Assembly: GCA_030549335.1 (NCBI GenBank)
Contig: CM060183.1
Coordinates: 24,130,552-24,194,551, forward strand
Length of the DNA: 64,000 bases
DNA from: Pontederia crassipes
Taxonomy: Eukaryota; Streptophyta; Magnoliopsida; Commelinales; Pontederiaceae
Reading direction: 5' to 3'
A model generated the notes under the pieces. It worked only from the letters and a program-made list of their open reading frames with translations, was not told the DNA's origin and did no database searches. The position numbers and the translations under genes were made by a program. How positions within the stretch are numbered: the first letter of the stretch is position 1; each line of letters begins with the position of its first letter. Positions 1 to 12,985 of this stretch are shown in pieces.

Positions 1-47
1 ATTGAACCGATTGAACCGGTCGATCTGATCCGATTTTAACAACATTG
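1..47. mobile_element. Right end of a CAATGTTGT-terminus transposon
   Basis: The first bases end in ACAACATTG, the inverted form of the CAATGTTGT terminus that also bounds the elements at 19897-21001 and 57022. The sequence just inside is a run of GAACCG/CCGGTC motifs, closely matching the reverse complement of the segment starting at 57022. This is therefore the right-hand end of a copy that begins outside the window. The class (hAT-like or Mutator-like) cannot be decided here. Confidence 0.4.
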
Positions 48-800
48 ATATAATGCATTATAAGAAACTTAACATTAAGAAGACAAAAAAAAATAGAAGA
101 AAATGTATACGTAGAATAGTTAATGTAAAACTAGTGTAGTGCACTAATTTTACTTATTAAATTATTAAAATAATTATATATTAATATAAAGTACATATTA
201 AATAATAAAATATAATTAAAATTAAGATCATCAAATTATCTAAGGGTTGTGATCAAATTATGTTAACAAATATGACTAATTCGACGATTGTAATTTTGTT
301 TAACTTTAGATGATACATTTTTATTATCAAATTACACAAATAAATATATACTATTTCATTTAAGAAGTATATAATCAATTCAATAATAAATTATAATTAT
401 TAGTATAATTAAATAATAAGAAATAAACGTTCAACGAGGTGCTCTTTAACCTAAAAAAAGCTTCTTTTAAAAATGTGAGGTCATTTTCTTTTCTCATTCA
501 CGAAAACAAATGATCATATAAGTCCACAAGTCTCGTTTTCCTTCAGAACATTATTTTTCAACGTTACTTTAAATCCTTTCACGAGAAGTATCCATCAAAT
601 GCAATGCATTTGTTTTTATTTATTATCTTTTTTAATTAATGGGATTGGCTGTCATCAACTTGTGATATTATATGATGATCTTTCTTTCTTCTTCATGTTA
701 TGTTTCGTACTCTCAGCCATGCATAAAAGCATGCTCTATATGGGCAACAGCCAACGAACAGCTAAACTCCACAATGGCCAAAATGGTGATATGGTGTAGC
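48..800. other. AT-rich intergenic DNA, nothing recognised
   Basis: Strongly AT-rich sequence with short homopolymer runs. Short open frames such as 599-799 have no recognisable protein similarity and no coding character. No RNA gene or further transposon terminus was identified. Confidence 0.5.
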
Positions 801-805
801 GATTT

Positions 806-1241
806 TCACGGGTAGGGTCAAATTTGATCGTGAACAAACTCGATTTAATTCGGTCAAGTTTGGTCGAGTCGGATTTTAATTTTTTTGAGGCACGATCCGA
901 TCCAACTCGTTCGGTCCGAATTGGGTCGGTTGGTCGGATTATTCGACCATCATTTTTTTAATTTTTTTTAAAATTTTTAATATAAAAAAGTATTTACTAT
1001 TTTGTTTTAAATACAAAACAAAGTATTTTAGGCATAAAAATATTGTTTTAAATATAGACATATTATTCTCTATTTAAAATACATTATTCTATATATATTT
1101 TTAATTTTAAATGATATAAAACACTTAAATTAAATAAAAAAATCATTTAAAATTTAAAAAATTAAAAAAATTGAGTTGGGGGGTCAGGTTGGTCGGATGC
1201 TTAGGTTCACCAAGTCGATCCGACTCGATGAACACCCCTAA
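806..1241. mobile_element. Small GGGTCGG-rich MITE-like element
   Basis: Two blocks rich in GGTCGG/GATCCGA words flank a T/A-rich core, and the right edge reads GAACACCCCTAA. The element at 52137-52526 has the same order of blocks: gtcggg words, then attcgacca followed by poly-T, an A/T core, cgggtcgg words, and gaacactccta. No open frame is present, so it is a short non-autonomous element. Boundaries are approximate. Confidence 0.45.
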
Positions 1242-2520
1242 TCAAGTAGTTTGGCCGAGAACGTGAACGTATCTCACTTGATGAGATAATATCGTTCTAT
1301 TTTTAACTTTGACTTACATGATATCTAAAATTTTCAATGAATATAAAAAAAATACGGAAATGAACGAGCACATTATCCTCACTATAGAAATTTGGACTAG
1401 ATATTACTCCATTTTAAATCTTAATTTTTTTTCACATTTATTAGACTTTGTGAATGTAATGGTGTCTTTTGTTATTAAATTAATTTTAGAATAGAATAAT
1501 AGCGTTCACCGAGTCTTTAATATATTCCACATGTCATTGAATTATTGTTGTCAAAATTCTAAAAGAAGAAAAGGAAATTTTCATATAGGTGGCGGTAAAA
1601 GGAAAAAAAATTAAGGTTGCTAGGGTTAATGTATCCTTCTTTATTTCATTATAAAAATTCATTGGCGAGCATGGCTTTAGTAATCCCGAATATTGATGAA
1701 TTCAAACAAAAAATATATTAATTTTTGCGTCCTTTATTTTTTTGTCGTTTTTTTTAGTTGTTATTATACAATGATACACACATTAAAAAAAACTTGTATG
1801 GTCCTATCCATGATCTTACTACAACTTAATATTACGGGTTGGGTATAAACTAGAACAATATTCTTTTTTTTACATGGACAAAAATTTTTTTTTTTCTGCC
1901 AACAGAACAAGATTTTAGAGATGCTTAAACATTGCACCATCTCAGTTTGAAGCAATCAAGCAAACTAAAGTTCAATGGGGCTCTAGATGCTAATAGTCTC
2001 AAGATTAATTCCTAAAGTCATAACTTTAATTATAATTCATCATTTTCATTACATCGAAATATTAAATTAGTCAAATACTAATAGTTCTTAATACCGATCA
2101 GTCACTAATCATGATTAAAAAATTTTTAAAAGGGCTCAACTTGATGCCAATTATCAAAGCAATCTCTAGCAAGCCTCAGGTCTCTCTTGCAGGAATAAAC
2201 AATGTTGCTCTTTACATCTGCCTTCTTAACAACTATTACAGCATGCTAAGAGCATCCATGTTAAGGTTCAAACAGGTACCCAAGTTCAAACCAAGAAGTC
2301 ACAGGTAAAATGTACTGCAAGATTCAAGCAATCTGCTGTTGAAAGAAACTGATACTACAGGAGAAAGATGAAATGTACATCTGGTACTCTAAAATAATTC
2401 ACAATTTATCGATTCTCAGAATTTTTATCTTCATTAGTAACATATATGAACAAGAAGTGACCTAGTCATTCAATCCCTTCACGAATTCCTTTTCCTCTAT
2501 TATTAATATTGCACTTTGTT
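1242..2520. other. Non-coding interval downstream of PGL
   Basis: AT-rich DNA with poly-T runs. Short frames at 1309-1494, 1764-1955 and 2111-2308 encode no recognisable protein. The right-hand part may hold the end of the PGL 3' UTR, but no poly(A) signal could be assigned with confidence. Confidence 0.4.
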
Positions 2521-2746
2521 TATCAACTAGCAAAATGTCTTTAATCTTGTGCAAAACTGACTAGATGCTCTCTGTAATGATACCCTGTTCATAAAAAAAG
2601 TAACATGGAACGTGCTTCTCAATAAGAAACCTCTGAGAAGCAACATAACAGCAAAAAAACCTGCATGGTAAAAAGAGAGATATTTATCATAGTTTTGTGT
2701 AACCAACACAAACACATCCCTTTAGGACAAAGGAAGCTCTAAACTA

Positions 2747-4688
2747 TCACTCATCATCCCTATTTATGCCGTTACAGGCATCAAGAAGTGAGGCGGCTGG
2801 TGAATCCAAGAACCACAACAAGTTACCATCCTTCGGTTGAACCATCCGAGCAGGCAATGAAGAAGGATCAAAGGCATCATTCTTGTCGACAATGGCAAGA
2901 TGCACTGCCATTGCTTTCTCCTGACCTGTCACAACCATGGCAATGTTTGAAGCTGAATTGATTACAGGGAGTGTGAAGGTAATCCTCTCAGGTGGGGGCT
3001 TCGGAGAATCAGTGATATAGGTGACCCATTCCTCCTTCAGCTCAAGTGCAGGGTGGTGAGGAAACAGTGATGCAATGTGCCCATCAGGACCCATACCAAG
3101 GAGAAGAAGGTCAAACCTGGGGCAATCATTACTTTCAGAAACGCCTATTGTGCGGACCTTCACTAGCTGGCGGATGGCAAATTCATACTCTGCTGCTGCA
3201 TCCTCCACAGTCGCATTGTCATTGATGGAGAACACATGGCTGTTGAGAATAGGTATCTGGAGAGGACAAGCAGAGTGTATAAAACAGTTGAAGAAAAAAA
3301 AGTTGCAAGTGAAGGAAAAAGTGGCAAAGACTTCACTTTAACAGAAACCATGAACAAAACTACACAGGAAAAGCATGTTTCGCGTTAGTGCTTAAAACAA
3401 AGCTGAAAAGGTTGGAGCATACATGGTCGCCGGATTTGTCTTTCAAATATTGGCAGTCATAAAACATCTTGAAGGACATAAGTGAGTGGAAGATGGCAAC
3501 AAAGCAGACATATTTGTAAGAAGGCACGGATTGCAATTGAGGAACAAATACATATAACATAAAAAAAGGCTCCATAGATTCTTTGACAATCACTTTTTAT
3601 GCAGCTCCTTTGTTTTATTTTTTTGGTCAACCCAAAAGTAAATCTTCAACAGATAACTGAAAATCCAGAATAACCTTCTCACAACTCCCACATGTTTTAC
3701 CTTACTTAGAAATACAAACATGAAGCCCTGAACTAACGCTTTAACCAAATTGCATTCTCACTACACACTTGTTTAATACTTCAATAATCCTTTTGTCCAT
3801 ATTAAACTAAAGTGCTAGATTAACACTAGCTTAGGAGCAAGCTTCTCTTTTGGTGCATGCTACTATAGAACCATCATAGTTGATTTGGCATATATCTGAA
3901 TCAAACCTGAAATTCTCATATTCATTGTTCGTATTCAAACCATTAGTCCAGACTGTAAGATCCAAGGCTTAATGAAAATTCAGCAAATAACAATGCCTAG
4001 AAGTTGGCTCATTATGTTTCCATGACCCGCTACACAGAATGACTTGAGGCAGTTGAAAAGAAAAAGAGGGATGTCTAGAAACTAAAAGAAACATAAACTT
4101 TTGTAAGACAAGGTACATGAATCCTGGTGAAAGAAGTGTGATGAAATTGTTCACAGCTACATACACTCTGAAAAGCTTTTATTTCTTGAAGAGGGATGAG
4201 TAAACAAAACAAAGAACTAGAATCAGGTACAGAAACTAACTACATACTTTTGAAAGAAACCCATCCTTTGATAGCTTATAGTTACTGTCTACATGATTCT
4301 TGGCTACCGCCCGCTCATCAACCCAGAAAATATACCATTTTGTCCAATCAACAGTCTTGCTGTAAGGGGCTTCACAGAGTTTTCTGCATCAACAGAAATA
4401 TCCATCATTATGAGCTAATAATACCCATAAAAAAATAAAAAACTAAAAATAATAATGTAAATAATTTAATGATGAAATAAAATGTATTTATTAAATCTGC
4501 ATTTAAAATATTTACCCCAAAAACCCAATTAGAGACCCTCCGGATAAAGCAACAGTAAAACAACCTCTTTCCTTCACAGCATTCTCCGAAAGTTGTGCTA
4601 TGTATTCTGCCAAATCCATAGAAAGTTCATCTGTACTCTCGAAAATTCTTAATTCATAGTTGCTTTTAAGTTCATCACAGTTAGCCAT
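2747..4688 (-). CDS. PGL: 6-phosphogluconolactonase, cytosolic type
   Basis: Hydrolyses 6-phosphogluconolactone to 6-phosphogluconate, the second step of the oxidative pentose phosphate pathway. Three coding exons join cleanly on the minus strand: 4516-4688 (ATG at 4688), 4248-4383 and 2747-3256. Every intron has GT-AG ends and phase is kept, giving 272 aa, the usual length of plant cytosolic forms (about 260-270). Visible family signatures are [13 protein letters not shown] near residue 50, [19 protein letters not shown] near 75-95, [18 protein letters not shown] near 150, and the [13 protein letters not shown] strand near 195. There is no N-terminal transit extension before MANCDELK, so a cytosolic (or PTS-independent) isoform is inferred. 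The start is the first ATG after a 3' splice site in the 5' UTR. The gene is intact with no premature stop. Confidence 0.93.
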
Positions 4689-7570
4689 TACTAAAGCTCA
4701 ACCAAGAAAACCCTGCACAAATAGAAAAATCGATTTGAGAAAAAAATTTCAAAGGAAATCACATAAAATTCATAACAAAACCTCCAATTTTGACCATTGG
4801 CCTAAATGAAATATAAGTATTGTGCTTGTCTGATATTAACATTGAACAAATTGAATTTTTTTTCATTGTCCTGATCAAAGCCAGAAGCAATGATTCTTCT
4901 CAAAGCCTTCTGAAGATTGAAAGAGAAAGCAAGGATAAGGAGATAAGTGCACACTTCCTATTCCTTACATATATCATGAGAATATGGTAATTCATGCAAA
5001 TTTATGTACAGATATACGTCTTTTTTAAGGAGAAAAACGAAAATAAGAAGTTTGGAATGGAAAAGAAGTGAATAAGGTCAGAGGGTCATGAAGCATTCAT
5101 TCCCGAAGAAACAAAAAAGTCAAGATCATTTGAATGTTATAATTAAAAGAGAGTAATCAAATCCTCATAGATAATGTGTGCATATATTTTTAGATAAACA
5201 AGTTATCATCAAGAATAAAACATGATAAATTTGAAAGGAGGTTATGAACATCATGACAGCTAATCAAATAGATCAAAGAAAAGCAATAACGATGCCTTCC
5301 CCTTTCCCAATCCTAAACAAAGGATTAATATCAAAGTACTCAAAGATCAAATGTCATTTTTTGAGGAAGATCAAATATCACTGGAAGAAAAAGATCTGCA
5401 TTTTATATGAATTAGTACAACAGGACGTGCACTGGTTAACCACCATCCACAAAAAATGGTCATTTACATCCATAAAAATCAGTGGTTGTGTGTTTTTTTT
5501 TTTGGGAGAGGGATGTGGTTACAGATGTGGGATCCAGTAGAGACTGCTATAGGTCATATATAGTTGTTTTGGATTTCACATGCAAGTGCTTTGTTCTACT
5601 ATATGCATGCAGTGGTGCAATTGGATCATATAACTTCAATTTTCAGAAAAGGTAACGAGGAAATTAACATCTCAAATTTGTGCAACATAGAGGTTGGGTG
5701 AAGTGGACACTAATAGCTAAAAGAATGAAAATTTGAACATTGATATTAAATGCTTTGAACTCCGCCTATGTTTTATAGCCGGTCCCAAGCCCGGATAAAG
5801 GAGGAGGGTTGTGTTAGGCCCCGACAGCCAGCGTAAAACCCTGTCGAATCTCATGAACATGGATCAACGAATCCATGTAGCCGACCCCACCTAGTGGGAT
5901 AAGACTTTGTTGTTGTTGATATTAAATGCTTTGACCGAAAGTAAATGTATAGGAAACGAATCTGACTTGATGAGGAACAACACAACTTCAGAACCCATCT
6001 AGTGATGCTTCGTTATTGATTCAAACAACATCAGTTAGCCACCCAAGTTAATGGCCACCGAAAGCATTGAGAATTAATTGTTCCAATTACCTTGGTATAA
6101 TTCTATTAGGAGAGGGGAAAAACACCTTAGCATGAAGCCAGAATGAAATTTTATTTAATTTAGCAAAATTCAAGAAATTAATCTGGTGTTTAAGAAAGGG
6201 AGGCAGGCATGCTGAAAAATATATCCGATGATGCTTTTCTTAGTTATTCCATACAGGAGCACTAATGGCCAAAAGAAAATTTGATGACTTTTTGTAAAAA
6301 TTCAAAGAGTATCTGCATGCAATCAAATTCTACCAGAAAAGTTACAAGACCATTAGACAAAGTCACATTAAGATTAATTCAACTCACATGCACTGATCCT
6401 ATGGTGGATCACATGCCAGGCTTTTTTTTTACTCTCTTTTGGGAGAAACTCAAGTTTCAGCCAATAAACTTTCAGAAATGAAACAGGTGAATTAATGAAA
6501 GGTAAAATTTCCAGAATCATGTGACTTTCAACAAAGCTACTTCCCAAGAATAAATTTTGAAACAGATATACAAACCTTTTTGCATAAGAAAATAATGAGA
6601 AGTTGAGTTGAAAATATAATGATGAACCACAGAACAAGATCTCATCCATAAAACACTAATAGAGAGAAAAAGCGTCTGGTCAATGGAGTTGTAACTACAC
6701 ACTCATCATTGCACCACCGAGCGTTTTGAAGATTCCAACCTTTTCGTCTAAAAGAAATCAAACTCAAAACTTTAAAAGAAAAATAGAAATAAAAGAAAGG
6801 CTGCTCAAATGAACCAAGCAAGGAACAAATGCTGCCAGAACTTTCTGAAAGAATATGCTATCGTTCAGAGAAGATGATGCTCAGAGGAGAAAGGCATTAG
6901 TCCATCACAAGAGCAGCCGATTCCATCTTCACAAAATGACAACAGGCCACAGAATCGTGAAACCCTTTCCCCACCAAACAGCATAGGATACAGCATAGCA
7001 GAACACATCCCAGAAGGATCTATAATCCTCCCCAAAACAACAAAAAAGAGCAAGAACAGAATTACATTACCACACAATTCCACCTGAAAGCCAAAACTTT
7101 CCAACGAAAACGATTATGATCTCCCGGAAAACCAATTAATTCTGCCCAAAATGTTGCATTTCACTATAGGAGACCAAAAACACTAGAGTCCAACATAAAA
7201 ATTCGACCTTTGAGCCATTAAACAACAGCAAACGAAACAACACATTTGACAAGAAAAAAACGATCTTTAGCGCGAACTCACGAAGAACAACAAGTCTGAC
7301 AGTGCTGCAACGCCGGAAACCGAAGTGCTGACAACATACCAACAACTTCTTATTCGAACATATCGCAGAAAACGAAGAGTAAAAAAAAATAGCGAGGAGC
7401 ATTAAATCAATCGCCGGAACTCACCAATTCCAGGCTGCACACACGTGCACCAACCGATCTCGGAACCAAAACAAAAGGGACAAGAATCTAACACAATTTT
7501 CTCCGAGAAAATTCTCTCACTCTATTTTTCTTCTCCTGTAGAGAGAAAAGGACTAGAAACTACACCGAGG
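4689..7570 (-). other. PGL: PGL 5' UTR with a long leader intron
   Basis: A 3' splice site (TTTGTGCAG followed by GG) lies about 25 bases upstream of the PGL ATG, so the leader is spliced. A matching strong donor, GGTGAGTT, reads on the minus strand with its GT at 7424-7423. This implies a first non-coding exon at about 7425-7570 and a leader intron of about 2.7 kb. That intron contains an Au-type SINE at 5759-5918. The CT-rich stretches between 7480 and 7680 resemble the pyrimidine-rich initiator regions of plant housekeeping genes. Exon ends are inferred from splice motifs, without transcript data. Confidence 0.55.
5740..5934 (+). mobile_element. Au-type SINE, copy A, with 19-bp target duplication
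   Basis: About 160 bp running from TCCGCCTATGTTTTATAGCC to GATAAGACTTTGTTGTTG, the TTG-repeat tail typical of plant Au SINEs. A near-canonical Pol III B-box-like segment (GGTCCCAAGCCCGG) lies near the 5' end. It is flanked by a perfect 19-bp direct repeat at 5740-5758 and 5916-5934 (TTGATATTAAATGCTTTGA), whose first three bases overlap the tail. It lies in the PGL leader intron in the opposite sense to the gene. It lacks the short ATGACGTCGTATG segment present in the other copies. Confidence 0.75.
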
Positions 7571-7594
7571 AAACAAAAGAGCAGCCCTCTTGCG

Positions 7595-7604
7595 CCCTTT
7601 ATAT
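7595..7604 (-). promoter_or_regulatory. PGL: Candidate TATA box of PGL
   Basis: The minus strand reads CATATAAAGG here, a good TATA box, followed by CT-rich DNA expected at the transcription start. It would place the start near 7565-7575, consistent with a first exon ending at the GGTGAGTT donor. Supported by position and motif only. Confidence 0.5.
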
Positions 7605-7739
7605 GGGGCGAGAGGGGGGAGAAGACAGAGGAGAGAGGGGAGAGAGAAAGGAGAGCCAACAACAACAACTTCTCTCTCTCTCGGGTTTAAGAAAAGAGAG
7701 GGGAAGAAGGAAGAAGACAAGGACACCTGTGCCAATCAT

Positions 7740-10700
7740 TCGATGACAAATGGAAACCTCTTTTGGTTTCTGCTTGACTGATGGAAAGAAAATTATGAAA
7801 AACAAAAGCAACATTTAATCAACTTCCATTTACTTTCATGTAGTTTCATTTAATTTCATTTATCATGACATAATAAGGCAAATAGGTTCTAACGTAAACT
7901 AATAGTAATTATCTCTTTAGATTAAAATATTTACTGTTTTAATTTGAAATGAAAAGACCATGAAGTTTTGATCTTAATAGCTTCCATTATAAGGTGCAAG
8001 TAAACAACAAATGATTCTCCAATATTACCTTACGTGACGGGTTCATCATGATCCAGGTCAACAATATGATTAACGGATAATACTAATAATAATAAGGTTT
8101 GTTTTTTCCTTCATCATATTGGTTGACTTCAATTAAAATATTTTGACTTTTGACATTTTTATCTATACGACTCTACATTCTTTTTTTTCTTGTTTTGGAA
8201 TCATGTAATCCTCCTCGGTTGCTCCTTTTATCATTAATATATGGAACAATCAGATTGACATGCACAGAAGTTTTCTTCAAATTTTTTTCCTCCTGTTTTG
8301 CTGAATAGTGACAGAGAGATACCATGCATCACACGCAATGTACCATTAGTTTTTTTTTCTTTTCTTTTGGTATCATTTGTAAGATTCCATCATTAATATT
8401 CAATTAGCGATCCCAGTTTGAATCATCCCCGTCCATTGTCTGACTATTTACATGTAATCAATTCGGCATTCATGATGAAGGAAGGAAAATAGTATTCTTT
8501 TGATCAAATTAATGACTCTAAAAACTAATTCCATCCGGGATTCCAACCCATTAATCTCATCTAAATGAACCACTTGGATTAACTATAGGCAAGTACAACT
8601 CGTAGTTTTGAGCTGATTAATTTATTCACGTTGGACTTTTCTTTTCAGTTGTTTCTTCTCTTCCCTGTACTTTCTTCTTCTGTTGCTAGGTGATGTGCTG
8701 ATCTTGTATTGTAATCAATCATGCACCTTATACCTTGTAAGACTAATGGAATATTATAATGGTTGTTCCACGAGTATTTTTATCCCTAGGAAGGATAACA
8801 TCATGAGAGAAGGTGAAGAATGGTAGAAGTATAAGAGATGTACCTTCACACACAGACACACACACTTGTCCACTACAAAACTTACTCCCAGAGTCCCAGA
8901 TGTCCAGGACTCCAGAGACCTTACTTTTAAGGGGATAGGGATGACCTCATAACAGTGGGCGATGGGTTGTAAAGCTTGTCGCTTCTTGGATTAGTATCAA
9001 CTTGGATGCATCTGATGGAATCAATAACATTTCAAATATATGGTGCCTGATATATTTTGGGGGGAGAGCATATGGATTGCAGAAAAAATTCTGTAGGAGG
9101 AAAAAGGCTGGAAGGAAAGCATCCACCCATTAGGATAAATTGCATCTGATGGCACATGAAGAAAAGGTTGTATTTACTTCCCATGTTAGAAATGTGCATC
9201 TGATGAAGCACATTGTTAAATGCATTACCACCCATGTTGATAAAGTTACAAAGAATACTGAGGAATCTGCTAAAGTAACAGGGATCTGCAGATCCTGCAA
9301 TATTCTTAAAGTTATCAGAGTTCTATTCATATCTCTATTGTTGGGATCTTCTAGTATTACAGCTCATCAATTCCAATAATTGTACTGAAGTGATAAATCT
9401 AAAACACTCATGAGATGATCTTTGTTCCACCCTTGGTTCTAAAATACATGTAAATGCTGCTATTTAAGATTCCCTTTCACTTTGAGTGGACAAAAAAATT
9501 ATCAATCAACTTCAATATTTTCACCTGTTCATAGATCATGTGGTGCACCACTGCGAAAGCAACAGCCATAATACCAACAAAACAGAAAAAGCTACTGATG
9601 GGCAAGTTCTTGTTTCATCTGCATCCACATGAACTCTTGCAGAAAATTGTGGATCAGTTGGTGGTAATAATGGAACTTCCTTCCAAGTATTCTTCAGTAC
9701 GAGTATCATGTTCTCTGGGATAAATACCCTTCATGGCTCCATCAACGCTTCGGAAACTAAGATTACAACAAATTATAGGCTTGCAAATAGATAGAATTTT
9801 CTTGGCATGAATCTGATGAGTCCTACTACTTGAATAAATGAGTACATTAATGGTGGTCATTGGACAGTGATTACTTTGACCCCCCTCCAATGGCATGCAT
9901 TACAAGTGGCATCAGAATTGCCAACCAATGGAAACTTTTCCAATGAATACTTTATATAAAAAAACTCGAAAAAAGTTAACTTCCATTCTGTTCCATCAAT
10001 ATGTTTAGATTTTTGTTGAGAGGTAAATGAGAATGAAAAGCATAACATGCCTTGATGTCACTGTTTTGGCTACTTTTGAATGAAAACAATATAATGATCA
10101 AAATTTTAGTTGTTTAATGCAATACTCAAAGAAAGTTGTTTCCAATTTTCAAAGTAGCCAAGGGAAGGTGTTTTTCTAGATTGTTTTGATGAAAATGTTC
10201 TTATAGAATATTATAGGGCTCGTCCATCGCACAATTTCTAGAATCAACTGTGCGAAAGTCCACCGTGCATCTAAAGCAGAAGAAAGAAAGAAGGAAAAAA
10301 GTTCATCTCTTTAGACACGGCACAGGAGCAGTTCTGTTCACTTATCTTTGGGGTAACAGGAACCAAATTAAATCTCGAGCAGCGCGTACATATATAGCCT
10401 CATTCCTGAGTCCATTAACATGCTGGAAAAGTTTATGCTCTGAAGTCTGATCAAAATATACATATATGTGATCAGAAATCGAATCAGTTGGATAAAACAC
10501 AGTCTAATTTGGCGAACCATGATTGAAGGGAAGAGATAATATACCCCAAGGAAGAAACGGACAACTGTCCAAGGATTAGATGGCAAAAGAATGCCAGAAC
10601 AAATTTGTGTGGCACAACTTTCATACAGTCTGTAACAGTGAGGGGATATCACCTTTTATTAGGTATTAGTTCTTCATGTCAGGTAAAAGTGGGGGGTTCC

Positions 10701-12385
10701 ATTCCAATAATTGTGTCCATTATCCCTTACGCATGCATGCTTTGATTGCGGCATCATCACCTATAAATGCACAAACCGCACATCCACCAGTCCACCCTAC
10801 CCCTCCAGTTCATTTCATCCCCCATGTACCTTTCTTTCTCAATCATCTTTTTTTGACAAATCATATTGAGTTCTCACTGAACTCGCTTAATAACTGAACC
10901 AATTCTAGTTTAGTTCAAGCACTTTTTATCATTCACTCCCATTGTCTTTTTGCATGCATCCAAATATCCCTGAAACCTTCAAACAAACGCTTGGTTTCTT
11001 CTGCAGTGTGCAAGTGCCAAGGGTGGTGTCAGTCATGTCACTCATCTCATCACTTCTTTCTTTCTTTGATCGATTTATGAGTGAGAAAAATTAATCATGA
11101 CAGCATCAAGAGAGGAGGAGGAGGAGCAGTAGATTCCCATTCCCCACCTATTTCTCTACCTTATGTCTTCTTTTTTTCTTACTACAGTAAGTAGTAGAAC
11201 AGGTTGGTGCATGGTAGCCAAGCTACTGAATCAAAGCAGCTACAACCACATCCTTGTTGATGTGGCTGAAGCAATTTAATGCAGAGTAGTTCCTAGTGGA
11301 AGAATAGGGTCCAGTGTCAATACTTTTGTGGGGACAATATGCCTGGATCATGTTATCATAGGTCACTGACATATCATTTGCTGTTCAATGTATCAATTCA
11401 CACATGTTTGGCAGTGCTTCTGGAATATAGTTTATTAATTCTTCCAACTTCTTAGAGTCACCTATTTTATATTCAAACTAGGAAGAAGTTATCTTTTTTT
11501 AATTCATGTATATTCAGATAAATATAAGGGGCCATTGATGTTCTTAACTAGTCCCAAAAATTGATTAAAACTCACCTGTTTTCTGCATGAAAACAAAAAT
11601 ATACAATAAGATGAAAACTGATTGATACATTTAGAAAACTATTTGTGTCACGTCATTCAGCTAATATAGTTCACACAATCCAAAGAAGAAGAAAAAATAA
11701 GGGAAAATAGAACAAAAGATTAGAGTCAGAACATCATCCCAATATGAGAAAGAAAAAGGGTTAGAGATGAAGGTAGTTGTCAACTGATTGCTGATTCAAT
11801 TAGCCCACTGATGACTTATGTAACATGGCATCACACAAGAAAGGAAAGAAATATATATAGCAGAAAAGGACCAATGAACTAATTCTTTTTTCTTGTTTGT
11901 GTGGAACAAGAAAGCACAGAAGAGGTCTCTTGACTAGTCCTGTGATTTGTTGGCTTAACAAGTTGAGCAGCTCCATTTGGAGAGTTGGGTATGATATTTT
12001 CCATCCGTCTGTTTCCAGCCAATGATTAGGACAAGAAATCCTAATGGCTCTGGTGTAGATCCATTTCTTTTTTCTTTTTTTTTTGTGCACATGCATTTCA
12101 TCCAATCCAAAAGTAATACTCTTAAGATAATTTGTATTATTTTTTAATTAGGTCAAATAACTATATTTAATAAGTTTTTTATTGAGAAAAATACCAGGAT
12201 ACCTATATTGTCCCGGTTTGAATCCGATTTTGCTCGAGATAAATTGAATAATAAAAAATATTTTTTTTTAAGAAAGATACATATTGGTCGAGATTCCCAG
12301 CATCAAGTGGTTACTTCTCTACCTTAAATTACGGTCAAGGACTTCCAAGTTTAAATCGCTAAAGCATCATAATTTAAAAGAAAAA
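7740..12385. other. Long intergenic interval, no gene recognised
   Basis: Mixed AT-rich DNA between PGL and a Tourist-like element. Short frames at 9140-9379, 9654-9896, 9857-10048, 10250-10450 and 11800-12105 carry no recognisable domain. The segment about 9560-9960 on the minus strand has interrupted coding-like stretches (for example VGNSDATCNACHWRG and RVFIPENMILVLKKY), suggesting an old gene or transposon fragment that I cannot name. A CA-rich stretch is present near 8850-8870. No tRNA or snoRNA was recognised. Confidence 0.4.
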
Positions 12386-12389
12386 CCTT

Positions 12390-12985
12390 TAGTTGCCGTT
12401 TGGCGCATTACCGATTTAAGTAACCGATAATTTAGATCATCACATAAATAAATTATCATTATTTAAATTATCGGTAATATTACATTATAGTGTTTCGTAA
12501 GTATAAATAAATTATTGGTAATATAAATAATAGTCAAAACAGACAGTGATAAAATTATCAAAATATCTTTTAAAATTATTTCATATTTTAATAACATATT
12601 ATTATAAATAAACAAAAAAAAATCAAAAAAAATAATATATATAAAAAGATGAGACAAAGTTAAAAGTTATTTGTAAAATATTTCAACTAATAAAAAAGTT
12701 GAAGTTAATTGATATTTATTTATTAATAAAAAATTAAAATAAAAAATTTAATTGAAGAGATATTTTCGTCAAAATGTATTCTCAGCGACTAGTAATCTGG
12801 AAAGACACCTCCCCTATCTGCTATCTTGATTACCAGTGAGGTGGTAATTAAGATTACTAGAATAATTAAAATTATCGATGATCAATCACAATCAAGTGAG
12901 ATAATGTGATGGACCTTAAAAATTTTAAATAAAATGACCGATAATCTATTTAAATTATCTCGTACCAAACAGTCCCTTAATATTG
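12390..12985. mobile_element. Tourist-like MITE (imperfect terminal inverted repeats)
   Basis: The left edge (GCCGTTTGGCGCATTACC) and the reverse complement of the right edge (GACTGTTTGGTACGAGATAA) are related, followed on both sides by ACCGATAAT/ATTATCGGT blocks. A GxCxGTTTGGxxC terminus resembles Tourist/PIF-Harbinger MITEs. The inside is AT-rich and non-coding. Target duplication is not clear, so class and edges are tentative. Confidence 0.45.

Noticed and set aside
3163..3357. Alternative frames overlapping PGL exon 3
   Set aside because: They conflict with the clear splice-consistent PGL reading and have no similarity of their own.
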